Below are positions 27,591 to 41,006 of a stretch of 64,000 nucleotides of DNA, one piece after another. The stretch is from contig OY740767.1 of assembly GCA_963513935.1 (NCBI GenBank), positions 77,979,360 to 78,043,359 on the forward strand. Reading direction: 5' to 3'. Below the pieces are notes generated by a model. It saw only the letters and a program-made list of their open reading frames with translations, was not told the origin of the DNA and searched no databases. This DNA comes from Aphrophora alni. Taxonomy: Eukaryota; Arthropoda; Insecta; Hemiptera; Aphrophoridae. Numbering within the stretch: the first letter of the stretch is position 1; each line of letters begins with the position of its first letter. The position numbers and the translations under genes are program-made.

Positions 27591-30506
27591 TTATTCATGA
27601 AATTTCTTCAAATCTTTGATGTCATAACGACCTTTAACTTTTTGAGTGTCGATATTTATTACTTCATATGTTTTTCTCCCCATGACTTTGCTCACGACAT
27701 ATGGTCCACCATATACGAGCATTAATTTTTCGGTCTCGCTTTTATCCAAATTCGCTCTATTTGCATTCAATACGAGAACACGATCTCCTACCTGAAATTT
27801 TGTTTCTCGTATTCTTTGGTTAATTCTCTCCGCTCGCCTGGTGCCGATTTGCGTCATCCTTTGAAGACATTTCTGCTTCTTTTCTGCCCAAGTTTCACTC
27901 TGTCGTAGCTCTTTGTCTCGTGGGAAATATGACTCCCATACATAGTTTGGATCCCTATTCAACTGTATTTGTACTGGTGCATACCCGGTAGTTTCATTTG
28001 GTGTGTTGTTGATTAACTCTTCTATAAAAGGTAATTGCTTCCGCCAAGTGGTTTGAGTATCGTGACAATAAGTGCGTAATAGTCTCCCCACTTCTTTGTT
28101 GACTCTTTCTGCCAAATTTACCTGAGGATGTCTTACCGGGATTAACACATGTTCTACTTTTTGTTCAGCAATCCACTTCTTCCAATTTCTAGATGTGAAT
28201 GCTGCTCCGAAATCAGTTAAAATCTTCTGCGGTTTCCCAAAATTGTTCATATAATCTATCATATGTTTGATACTGTTATTTGTGGTTGGATTTCTTACTG
28301 GATATAGTTTTATAAATTTTGAAAAGGTATCTATTATAACTAAAATATGTTGTATATTTCCAAGTCCTTTTGGCAATGGACCTAAGTAGTCTATGGCTAT
28401 CATCTCGTTGATGTCCCTAGGAACAATAGCCTTAGACATTCCTTGCAAATATTTATTCGTCTTTTTCGCATATTGGCAAATTCTACATTTTTTGATTACC
28501 TGTAATATTTTATACCCAGCATTTTTTATATAAAAACATTTATTTATCATCGCTAACAATTTGTTCCTTCCTAAATGGCCATATATTCGGTGAACTTCGC
28601 TTATGAACTCATTTTTGTTTATTTCGGGGATAATTATTTTCCATTTATTATTAATCTCCTGATATACAATATCATTAATTATTCTAAAATTATCTCTCTC
28701 CTGCAAGTTTATTCCTTTCATTGTTAATTCCTGTAATTGATTATTTCTAAAATTTTGCATTATATCCTGAAATTTTCTTGTTGTGACTAATTTTGACTGA
28801 CTTAATTTTAACCTAATTTTATTTCCACTTGGACAATTTTCGTTTTGACCGTCATACATCCTGCTTATGATGTCACAAGGAACGTTTATTTTTCCGGCAC
28901 AGTGTTCAATTTTGGCATCATACTCTTGGATTGCCAGTATCCATCGAGTTAGACGAGCTGTAGTTAATTTGCAGCTTCTTAGGAACTTTAAAGCTTTGTT
29001 ATCAGTTATCACCGTCAGTGGTGCCCCTACAATCAATGGCCTAAACTTCTCCAGACCATGAACTATGGCTAATAACTCCTTCTCACAGATGGTATAAGCT
29101 AACTCCGCTTTCTTTAAAGTTCTGCTCACAAATCCTATAACTTGTAACTCGCCCAACTCATTTTTCTGGTACAACTGGCTGGCAATTGCACCATCACTCG
29201 CGTCGGTTTGCAAAAACGTTTCCTTGCCTTCCACAGGATGCATGATTGTCACGGATTTCTTAAATAATGATTTAGTTTTCTCAAAAGCGTTTTGCATTAC
29301 ATGGTCCCACTTAAATGGTTCATTTTTTCTTAATAATTTTAACAATGGTTTAATTTCATGGGAATATCTTGAAGTAAACCTAGAATAGTAATTCACAAAC
29401 CCTAAGAACGATTGCAGTTTTTTCTTATTAGTCGGTCTCGGAAAATCACTGATAGCTTGCAATTTTTCCGGATCCGTACTTATACCTTGTTGCGAAATTA
29501 CATATCCTAAAAATTTTACCTCCTTTTGACAAAAATAAGTTTTGGTGGGATTTATTGTTAGATTTCCTTCTTTAAATTTTTCAAAAATCGTTTTTAAATG
29601 TTCCAGGTGTTCGTCAAAAGTCTCAGACATGCATAACAAGTCGTCGACATAGCCTAACGTGTAGTCGTCGACTTCAGTACCTAATGTTAGGTCTATTGTC
29701 CTTATTAGTGCTGCCAAAGAATTTTGAAGTCCAAACGGTATCACTGTATAGTTATACACTTTATTGTTATATAAAAATCCCGTGTATTTTTTAGACTCCT
29801 CCGATAGTGGGACTTGCCAGAAACTAGATGTTAGATCGAACTTAGTTATGAATTTCTTGTTACGACCCTTCCTTAGAATTTCTTCTATAGGCGGCGCACT
29901 TTCATAATCCGGCTGTATTATCTGATTCAGTCTTCTAGCATCCATACATAGCCTAACGGTTTTATTCGGCTTTAACACTACCACCATCGGATTAATATAC
30001 GGTGTTCGGGATCTCTCTATAACTTTATACTTTAGCATTTTATCTATTTCCTCCTGTACTTGTTTCCTATAATTTATTGGAATGGGGTAATTTCTATTAA
30101 CATAAGTTTTATTATCAGTGATTTTTAGTTCATGAACGTATTTATTAGATTTTCCTGGAATTTCGCTAAACACAGTATTATATTTTTCCACCAAAACTTT
30201 TATTTTTTCTTCTTGATCGATTGTTAAAACACTATTTCCTAAACCTAAAATTTTGCCATTTTCTTCAAACATTAATTCTTTTACATGAAACTCTTCTTTC
30301 CTTTTATATTTCACCTTGGGCCGTCCTCCTTTTATTTTATACTTCGTAGAATTTTTTAATTTAACTTTCTTCTTTCGATACCTTAAATTTCGTCCATTTT
30401 GTCTTTTCGGATCCGCCATTTGTATTATAGCTCTCCAATCACTCCCGTCTCTGGCGTCGAATCTGTCTTGTGTAAGTTCCGAATCGTTTTCAGAGTTATT
30501 TTGCAA
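27591..30506 (-). CDS. pol: Element B Pol: reverse transcriptase, RNase H, integrase
   Basis: About 970 codons. A basic linker (residues 1-75) precedes reverse transcriptase, with the first catalytic Asp in KFDLTSSFW (about D224) and the YVDD box (about 286-289) followed by FLGYVISQQG. RNase H follows with QTDASDGA (about D435), the ELLAIVHGLEKF helix and TDNKAL. Integrase has an HHCC-type zinc region (HRIYGHLGRNK, CRICQYAKK, about 630-680) and a catalytic triad in AIDYLGP (about D706), LTDFGAAF (D765) and HPQVNLAERVN (E800), with 34 residues between the last two. The C-terminal part has the VGDRVLVLN and YGGPYVVSKV segments of gypsy integrases. The product copies RNA into cDNA and integrates it. 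The frame opens just before the protease stop and is in a different phase; no convincing ATG is present, so it relies on readthrough of some kind or is cut off by a small indel. Confidence 0.93.
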   Translation of the reverse strand: MQNNSENDSELTQDRFDARDGSDWRAIIQMADPKRQNGRNLRYRKKKVKLKNSTKYKIKGGRPKVKYKRKEEFHVKELMFEENGKILGLGNSVLTIDQEEKIKVLVEKYNTVFSEIPGKSNKYVHELKITDNKTYVNRNYPIPINYRKQVQEEIDKMLKYKVIERSRTPYINPMVVVLKPNKTVRLCMDARRLNQIIQPDYESAPPIEEILRKGRNKKFITKFDLTSSFWQVPLSEESKKYTGFLYNNKVYNYTVIPFGLQNSLAALIRTIDLTLGTEVDDYTLGYVDDLLCMSETFDEHLEHLKTIFEKFKEGNLTINPTKTYFCQKEVKFLGYVISQQGISTDPEKLQAISDFPRPTNKKKLQSFLGFVNYYSRFTSRYSHEIKPLLKLLRKNEPFKWDHVMQNAFEKTKSLFKKSVTIMHPVEGKETFLQTDASDGAIASQLYQKNELGELQVIGFVSRTLKKAELAYTICEKELLAIVHGLEKFRPLIVGAPLTVITDNKALKFLRSCKLTTARLTRWILAIQEYDAKIEHCAGKINVPCDIISRMYDGQNENCPSGNKIRLKLSQSKLVTTRKFQDIMQNFRNNQLQELTMKGINLQERDNFRIINDIVYQEINNKWKIIIPEINKNEFISEVHRIYGHLGRNKLLAMINKCFYIKNAGYKILQVIKKCRICQYAKKTNKYLQGMSKAIVPRDINEMIAIDYLGPLPKGLGNIQHILVIIDTFSKFIKLYPVRNPTTNNSIKHMIDYMNNFGKPQKILTDFGAAFTSRNWKKWIAEQKVEHVLIPVRHPQVNLAERVNKEVGRLLRTYCHDTQTTWRKQLPFIEELINNTPNETTGYAPVQIQLNRDPNYVWESYFPRDKELRQSETWAEKKQKCLQRMTQIGTRRAERINQRIRETKFQVGDRVLVLNANRANLDKSETEKLMLVYGGPYVVSKVMGRKTYEVINIDTQKVKGRYDIKDLKKFHE

Positions 30507-31478
30507 ATTTTCGTCGTATTTTATTATTTTCGTCGATTATTGCCTTTGGCACATTTTTATTTCCTTTATTCTCCGCTCCTTTCAGCCCTTCATCTTTGTT
30601 AAAATTTGCATTTTTCCTCTTCGCCGATTCCTTCCCTGCACTTAACTTGCTTCCTCGCTTTTGACCACTTTCTGATTTGTCACTACTCGGTCTAGACACG
30701 TCCTTTGCTTTTGGTTTTATGTCTACCGGCGTTTTGGTAGACAACGTATAAGCCCCTGATACTCGCTTATACGAATTTGAGCCTCCTTTATTCGCTGCTG
30801 ACGACTCTACCATTTTAACGGTTTCGCCGCCATTTTGATGTTCGGTCAGCGCGTCTCTATTGCTCAATCTTAAACTCCTATTCTCTTTAAGAAAATCTAC
30901 AACAATAAATTCATTTTCCTTTACCAGTTGTAGGAAACCCTTTTCCATATTAATTCGATTTCGATATTTGCACATTAAATCACAACCCATTATTATTTTG
31001 CTTTCCAGCTTTGGTACCACCATAAATACCCCTCTTATTGATTGGTTATTTATTCTAATCTCCAATAATGCCTGTAATTTAATCTTCTGTCGCTGGCTTT
31101 TTATCGCTGTCACCATTTCCGTATTTACAACTGGTAATTCCATGATTTTATCGTTCCTACTTTTAAGCACATGTTTATAAAAATCCTCTTGAACACAGGA
31201 CATCTGAGCTCCGGTGTCAATGGACATATTTACTTTTATATTTTCGATTTCTATCCCTATTTCCGGACATTTTTCGTAAACTTCACTATTTAAAATTTTA
31301 TTATCTCTTTCCTCCATTAAATCTTTCTTAATTTCTGTGTTTAAAATCCCCAATTTAATTTTATTTATTTTCAGATCCCCCCTTTTATGTTTGCTAAATT
31401 TGGTTTTATCGTCGATCTCAATTCCGTTTGTATTATCCTTTTTCTGCCACAAATTTTGCCTTGAGATCTCGTATTTTA
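30496..31478 (-). CDS. Element B retropepsin-like protease and linker
   Basis: This frame is in the -1 phase relative to gag and is open from the slippery site at the gag stop. It holds ECPEIGIEIENIKV, the active-site motif MSIDTGAQMSC, the LPVVNTEMVTAIKSQRQKI block and the downstream ESKIIMGCDLM turn typical of aspartic proteases, then a K/S/N-rich linker (HQNGGETVKMVESSAAN). It has no usable ATG at its beginning, which fits expression as a Gag-protease fusion. It ends about 10 bases inside the start of the pol frame. In element A the equivalent linker runs on without a break into the basic segment before RT, so the stop here may be a copy-specific lesion. Confidence 0.88.
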
Positions 31479-32885
31479 GTTTTTTGTGACCTTGGGTGGG
31501 AATTTTTGGTTTGAAGGACCAGGGTTTCGAGGTATCTGTGGTTGAGGTTTATTCTGGGTTTGACCATAGGATCGAGGGTTAGGGTTTTGGGATGGTTTTG
31601 AGTAGTCTTGATTCCTTTGCCTGAAATTTTGATCTCTTTGTGGTCCGTCCCTCCTTTCGAAACTATCTGGTCGGCGAACTTCTCTCGTCATTCCGTCTAC
31701 GTTTTCAATGGTCCTCAAAAACTTGATAGCGTCCTCCAAATGCTCACTAGCCCTACCAATACACGCTAATTGAACTTTTTGGTCGAAATGCCTCATTAGT
31801 TGGTATATAAGGAACTCTTCCGGAATTTTGGGTTCCAAATATTCGGCCTTTCGCACCATTTTACAAAAATAATCAACCCTACTCATATTTCCGTTAGGAT
31901 TATACCTATGGTTTTCTATCTGATTCCTAACTACTTGTTGCGTTTGATAACCCCAATAATGCTCTAAAAATAGCAATTTAAACTGGCTATATTCTTCTGT
32001 ATCGCGCTTGATTATTTCCCACCATTCCATGGCAGCTCCTTTCAATTTTTTCTCCACTACTTTTAGTTTATCACTTTCTTCCATAACCGGATTTATTTCT
32101 TGAAACACTTCCTCAATTTGTTTTAAAAATTGCACAGGATTATCTCTTGAATTTCCCCAGAATTCTATAGTTTTTGACTCTAAATTTGCCCTATCTAAAT
32201 AAATTATATTTTTAGCATTTCCACCAGTTTCTTTAATTTTGGCGACTTCCCTAATTTTAACTTCTAATTTTTTAACTTTCTCCCCAATTTCTATAGTCGA
32301 CTTTCCCTGTTCCTTTAAACTGTCCGTCATTTTTTTAATTTCCCCTACGCACTCTTCCACTTTTTCTTCACAATTTTCTATTCGTCTAGTATTTTCGGCC
32401 ATATTACTATCTATAGATTCCTTAATTTCCTCCATATATTTCCCTATTTCCTGTTTACGGGCGTCTTCCCTTTGGATACGTTTCGTTTCCATTTCTTCCT
32501 CTCTCTTCATCCTCTCTTCTTTCTCCTGCTTCCATCTTGCTTCCATTTCTTCTCTCTCCTGCTTCCGTTTGTTTTCTGCTTCCTCATCTCTCTTGCTCCA
32601 TTTGGCATCCAAATCTTCTTTTTCCTTCTTCCGTAATTCCTCCATCTGGATCCACTTGGCCTCCATCTCCTCTTTCTCCTTGTTTTTCTCGATTCTTTCT
32701 TCTATTCTTCTTATTTGTTCGTTGTCCTCCTTCTCCTTTTCTTTTCTCTCTTGTTCCGCTTTGTCCTGTTCTCTCTCTTGCTTTCTTCTATCCTCCATTT
32801 GGTTCAGGTACCTCACCATTTTCTGCATTTCCGTCTCCTGTTCCTTTGAACCTTCCTGTTTTGCTGGATCTTTCGCTGGTCCCAT
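31476..32885 (-). CDS. gag: Element B Gag
   Basis: 469 codons from an ATG at 32,885 (MGPAKDPAKQEGS). Residues about 20-210 are an exceptionally charged K/E/R/M-rich predicted coiled coil. Then come KTIEFWGNSRDNPVQFLKQ, the EWWEIIKR and HYWGYQTQQVVRNQIENHRY segments of a retrotransposon capsid-type domain, MSRVDYFCKM and MRHFDQKVQLACIG, and a basic N/P/Q/R-rich tail ending KVTKN. No CCHC zinc knuckle is present. The protein should assemble the particle and package RNA. The last codons form the frameshift signal. The frame is intact, in contrast to element A. An upstream in-frame GTG exists but ATG is the better start. Confidence 0.93.
   Translation of the reverse strand: MGPAKDPAKQEGSKEQETEMQKMVRYLNQMEDRRKQEREQDKAEQERKEKEKEDNEQIRRIEERIEKNKEKEEMEAKWIQMEELRKKEKEDLDAKWSKRDEEAENKRKQEREEMEARWKQEKEERMKREEEMETKRIQREDARKQEIGKYMEEIKESIDSNMAENTRRIENCEEKVEECVGEIKKMTDSLKEQGKSTIEIGEKVKKLEVKIREVAKIKETGGNAKNIIYLDRANLESKTIEFWGNSRDNPVQFLKQIEEVFQEINPVMEESDKLKVVEKKLKGAAMEWWEIIKRDTEEYSQFKLLFLEHYWGYQTQQVVRNQIENHRYNPNGNMSRVDYFCKMVRKAEYLEPKIPEEFLIYQLMRHFDQKVQLACIGRASEHLEDAIKFLRTIENVDGMTREVRRPDSFERRDGPQRDQNFRQRNQDYSKPSQNPNPRSYGQTQNKPQPQIPRNPGPSNQKFPPKVTKN
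31479..31485 (-). promoter_or_regulatory. Putative -1 frameshift heptamer, element B
   Basis: ACA AAA AAC TAA at the end of gag: an A AAA AAC slippery heptamer in the correct phase with the gag stop immediately after it. The -1 frame is open into protease. This is the classic type of signal used by retroviruses to make Gag-Pro. Confidence 0.85.
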
Positions 32886-33157
32886 TTTCACTTCACTTAT
32901 TCACTTGATTTATTTAATTAGTTAAAAAATTTAAATTTCGGTTTAATTTGGACTCTACTTTTAATTATTATTATTTTTGCAATTTAGTATATTTGTCGTT
33001 GCAATTACCAGCACAACTTATTACTAACACACATGTACATATAAATTATATCAGAACTTAAGATATTCTCGTTCGTATGAAACACTAAAAAATTCAAAAT
33101 TTGGAAAATTTGTTCCAAAACTTTGCTTTTTCGTGCTCCACGCTATTGGGCGCCACT
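32886..33157 (-). other. Leader and primer-binding site of element B
   Basis: A 270-bp leader. The primer-binding site TGGCGCCCAATAGCGTGG (plus 33,138-33,155, minus strand) starts two bases after the LTR and resembles those complementary to a tRNA-Lys 3' end. It is nearly identical to element A. Confidence 0.85.
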
Positions 33158-36419
<3,262 letters not shown>

Positions 36420-36787
36420 AATAAAATGTTCGGAAATACAATGAACTACTGATTTTTTTTTTCTATTATAAAAACTGGAAAATTATAATTTTTATAAATT
36501 AATTTATAATTATTGTTATTGCTGATATCCTATTCAATCAATAATATTTTAGCTTTCATTAATTGATGATTTTGTCCGCTTTTAATCAACAACAAGAAAT
36601 ATTAAAATTATATTCTGCCATTGTTAACGATTCACAACTTGACATCATTACAATTAAATTATGAATGTACACAAGAGACTGTAGTAATTAAAGGAAATGT
36701 TTTGAATTATAAACGAGCAACTCAATATAAAATCACCGCTAAAAAGTCGATAACTGAGAGAAAAAGCCAAATTACCAAAGAGCTTAC
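36420..36787. other. Spacer between gag scrap and element D
   Basis: AT-rich, no gene or repeat edge recognised. Confidence 0.5.
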
Positions 36788-36825
36788 TAAAATATCGGGG
36801 GGTTAAAGGTAAAACTACCCAAGTC
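36788..36825 (+). repeat. Left terminal inverted repeat of element D
   Basis: 38 bp, perfectly complementary to 46,356-46,393. A degenerate second copy of the inner motif follows at 36,885-36,904 (TGGTAAAATCACCCAAGTCC). Confidence 0.95.
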
Positions 36826-36944
36826 CATTTTTTTGGAAATTGAGATATTTCACCCAGTTGCATAACATATTAAGATGTGTAATGTGGTAAAATCACCCAA
36901 GTCCTATTCCGTTTGGAATCTTGTTTATTATATAGTGTTCCTTT

Positions 36945-39033
36945 TGTTACCAGGGGACTTAAATTTAAGAAAGGCGGAACCAAATGGTAACAATGTTTGA
37001 AAAGAAAAATAAAAAAAGACAAAGACAAATTTAGTAATTAACAAGGCTCAAGTTTAATGAACAAAAAAAGAAATTTCGACGGTTCAGATTTTATCATTTA
37101 CAACTTAGAAAGACATCCTGAGACAAATCATCATAAACAACTTATGATTAACAATATTATAATTGATAAAAGTTATACGCCCTTAATGTAACATATAATA
37201 ATTATTATTAAATTATTTAAATAAAAAAAAATTAATCAATAGATTCTGAAAATTTATCCCCCCTTTTAGTTTATATATATATTTGTAGTTACAAAATTTA
37301 ACAATAAAAAAAAGACAATGAGCACAGCTTAATAATTAACAGGATTATAATTAATCCAAAAAAAAGATTATACGCCCTTAATGTAAAAATTACAAAATAA
37401 AAAAAAAATGAAAAGATACTGATATTTATTCCCCCCCCCCCCTTTTACTTTATGAGATGATAGTTTTTTAAACATTTACAGAATTTAACAATAAAAAAAA
37501 ATTATAAATGAGTTTGATGTTTTAAATTCAAAAATTCATATCAATTGTAATCAGGTTCATCACTAGACTAAAAATTACATAATATTACTTGTTTGATGAA
37601 TTTCTTAAGTGCTATATTGGCCAATAAATTTATATATTTTAAAATACAAGAATTTATTATAAATGAGAAGTTTATAAAAAAAAATATAAATTTTGAATAT
37701 TGAAATTTTTAAATTGACGTCAATTTTTTTTTGTTAATTTAGAAAATAACCTCTTGGAGGTTGTTAGGACCGAAAGTTTGCATGCAGGCTCCACCCAATG
37801 ATTTGTTATATAATTTACAAATAACTACACAAGTCTACATCTAAAGATAGCTTTAAGAAACACATATTCGCTGAAGCAATTTAGGCACATATACAATATG
37901 AGTTTAGTTAAAGTTCTGTAAAGTCAGTTTTTTTTTATTAACATCACTTTTGTGCACATGAAACTCTGAAGGTATATTAAACAAAACGTGTTTTGCAAAC
38001 AGGACGAAACATGCTAAGATCTTTAGCTGGTCTATGCAATGTGAGGCAAGAATTGCTGGGTTTCTCCTACCAGCGTATTAGCTATGGCAAAAAAAAAACA
38101 CGTTTTTTAGCGTCTGTGCAAAATCAGACATGTTGTAGCATTAATGTTCTTTATTGAAGAAAATCTCTGGTTATTTGTCAAAATTAAAGTAAATTGATTG
38201 CATCACAGAAATTCGTTAAGATTATAATTAAAAGCTTCTTATATGACTATAAATTTATTTATATATAATTAGTTTTGTTTAAAACAAAGCTTGTATAAGA
38301 CTTGCAAAAATCTGCAAAAGTCTGTAAAACGAAATTTTCTGATTTAGAAGAGATTTCTCTAATTGTTATATATTTGACATGTTCAATAAGATATTCTGAT
38401 CATTTAATGTTCAACATTAGTTTGCACCTATTTCACATAATTGTTCAAAACTTAAAATGTGCCTTTGCAAGGTTTTGTAAAGTATGTTTTAAGAAAAGAA
38501 AATTTTTATAATCATTCAGTTTCAAAAAGAACATAGAATATTAAATAAAACATGAAATACATATTTTAAAGAATACATGATAATTAACAAATTATTTTAA
38601 AACATTAACAAAATTTAAGATATGATAAAATCTGTAAAGCTGAATACCTGGAAAATCCTGTCGCAGTTCACGTGAGCTTGTGCCGTGAAAACAAAAATTT
38701 ATTTAACATTTCAGAAACTAAAACGCACAAAACTGTAGATTAACATATCGTTTAAGAACTGAGATGTAAGTTTTGAGAACAAAAAAATATATATATCTAA
38801 CGGAGCTATGAAAGAATGTAGAACATTGTGAGTAATTGCAGGTAGACTGACAACGGGTATTAGAACAGCTAGGCTGACCAGCCGTTGTACTTTGTACTTA
38901 GATGTCATGCGATGCTTAGTTTTGGAGAAGGTCGCCAGGTGCCAGCATCTGTCAAGGGACGGAAGTTGAATATGTGGAAGAACGAGTGAATGAATTTATT
39001 TACGAATTTGATGTTTTGAATTTGGATGTTACA
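36945..39033 (-). mobile_element. 3' LTR of element E
   Basis: Plus strand TGTTACCAGG...GGATGTTACA. Nearly identical to 41,007-43,081, with small indels (an extra 'attattatta' near 37,201 and two extra C in the poly-C run near 37,431). No gene; the short frames in it are duplicated in both LTRs because the LTRs are. Confidence 0.93.
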
Positions 39034-39050
39034 GCTCTCCCCCCCCCCCG
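39034..39050 (-). other. Polypurine tract of element E
   Basis: Reading the minus strand, CGGGGGGGGGGAGAGC precedes TGTAACATCC, the LTR start. Its position fixes the minus orientation. Confidence 0.8.
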
Positions 39051-39075
39051 AAAGACGGAGTTGGGGTGGAGTCAG

Positions 39076-39187
39076 AAAGGGGGCCAGAAGGGCCTCCCAC
39101 AAAATTTTGAAAAAAGGGACAAGGGCCAGAAGGGCCTCCAAGAAAAGATTGAAGAAAGGGGCCAGAAGGGCCTCCTACAAAATTTAG
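39076..39187. repeat. Tandem repeat in element E
   Basis: Three copies of 'ggccagaagggcctcc' followed by A-rich spacers of about 30 bp (roughly 39,081, 39,123 and 39,160). Either strand can be read as a glycine-rich repeat, but there is no sign of coding selection. Confidence 0.85.
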
Positions 39188-40984
39188 CAACGGGGCACCT
39201 GATAGAAACAACGCTTCATAATGCTTTTATAATCACCACTCTAGGGTGTAGCCTCCTTTGGCACTTACTTATTAAATTTTGAAATTTCTACAGCGTCTCA
39301 GCTCTTCCCACCTATGATTGGGATAAGCCCAGGAGAGAAAGAGCTGAAGGGTGACGCAAAGTGTCGACATTGCTGTGCATGAACTGACTTTGTACACTAA
39401 GGTACAAGGGGGAAAGGGGTGGAGTGGCACCTCGGGATACCAAGTGGAGGTGACCACTCCGGGGACCAGGGGAGGGAATGTGCATAGCACATTGGACTTC
39501 AGGAAAAGGCCGGACTCAGACGGGGGGAGTATCCTCTGAGCCGACCTTTACAATATATATATCAAAAAGAAATAAAAATAAACCCAAAAATTCCTGAAGC
39601 CAATTAGGTCAGATCATGCTCAGCGTCGTTATTTTTAAATTCCTCTTCTCCCATACGAAGAAAAATTTAAACTATTCACGGCTCTTAACAATTTCCGTGA
39701 GAAAAAAGAATTTTGAAAGGTCTAAACAAATAATCCATTTTTAAAAATAAACAAAGAAGCAGTATGAAACGTTGGGGAGTCAAAAAATTTTCTGCTGCGC
39801 AAGGCAGGGCTTGTGATGTTTGACTTAAGGTCTTATATGTGTATCATGTGCCCCAAAAAAAAAGGAATTTAATTTAATCAAAAAAAAATTGTGTAAAAAA
39901 AAAATTTCATCAAAATCGTTAAGTGATTATAAAAAAAGTGTAAAAGAAGTGTAGCTAAAAAAAAAGAGTGTGGCAAAAGAGACAGTATAAAAAGGTGACC
40001 CATAATGTGAGAAAACCCAACTCCGGTTTTCTCAACCCTAACAAAAAACTAAATTAGGAAACAAACATGTTGACCTGCTAATAATAAAACACGAACAAAT
40101 AATTTAAGAAAAGACAAACAGGCCAACCATGTTGTCCTACTTACAAAACTGGGCCCCTATAATTTGGAAGAGAGAAAAAAAAAATTTGTACCCAGGTTAA
40201 GTTATTTAATGAGTGTTCAAGATTTACCAGAGTGTTCAAGATTTCAATTAACTATTAAGTAGCACCATCTGCATCAACCAGTCCACCGCCATTTTAACTA
40301 TTGCTGATAAAAAAAAATTAACAAAGTGATTTAAAAAAAAAATTTCTTTTAAGATGATGCAAAAATGAAGTGAAAGAACCAGAGAATGACTCAAGAATTA
40401 TATGTAGTGTAGTTGTTGTGTATATGTGTGTGTGTAAGTATGAATTAATACAGACAAGCGAAAGAAAACTCGAGAAAATTTTTGAAGGAAATTTTGAATA
40501 TTTTTTTTGTTTTTTTTTGTTTCTAACTATTTTTGGGTTTTATTATTTATTTAAATTTTTTTTGGAATTCCCGAATGAGCCCGCTGTCTGGATCAAATTC
40601 AGTGAATGACTAGAGTGCAGTGTATGTAAATATATATATATAAAAAAAAATATTCAAGCAGACAAAATAATTTTAAAAAATTTTATCGAAATTGGTTTAG
40701 AAGTTTTTGTGTAAGTGTTTATATGAAAAATAAATAATAAAAAAAAGACTATAGATTTATATAGATTTAAATATTTAAAATAAAAAAAAATTTCATCAGC
40801 AATAGTTGTGCAGTATTTGAAAAAAGCTGCAAAACATAAAAATTGAGCCTTGTTTAACAAAGAAAAATATTGAATTTAAATTTAGATGATTCCAATGCAA
40901 AATTTTGAAAATTAACTAAGGTTCCAGAATTTAAAATTAACCACTCTAGAATTTAAAGAAAACCACGCTAGAATTTAGAATCAA

Positions 40985-41000
40985 CCACGCTCTGCTACCA
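40985..41000 (-). other. Primer-binding site of element E
   Basis: The minus strand reads TGGTAGCAGAGCGTGG six bases inside the 5' LTR. Its first eleven bases are complementary to the 3' end of animal initiator tRNA-Met (...CTCTGCTACCA). This is a different primer from that of elements A and B. Confidence 0.8.
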
Positions 41001-41006
41001 GAAACA

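Larger units (their letters stand above)
39051..41006 (-). other. Element E internal region, non-coding
   Basis: 1.96 kb, rich in A runs on the plus strand, with no credible protein. It has a triplicated 'ggccagaagggcctcc' segment near its left end. The longest frames are under 80 codons and show no motif. Confidence 0.75.
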
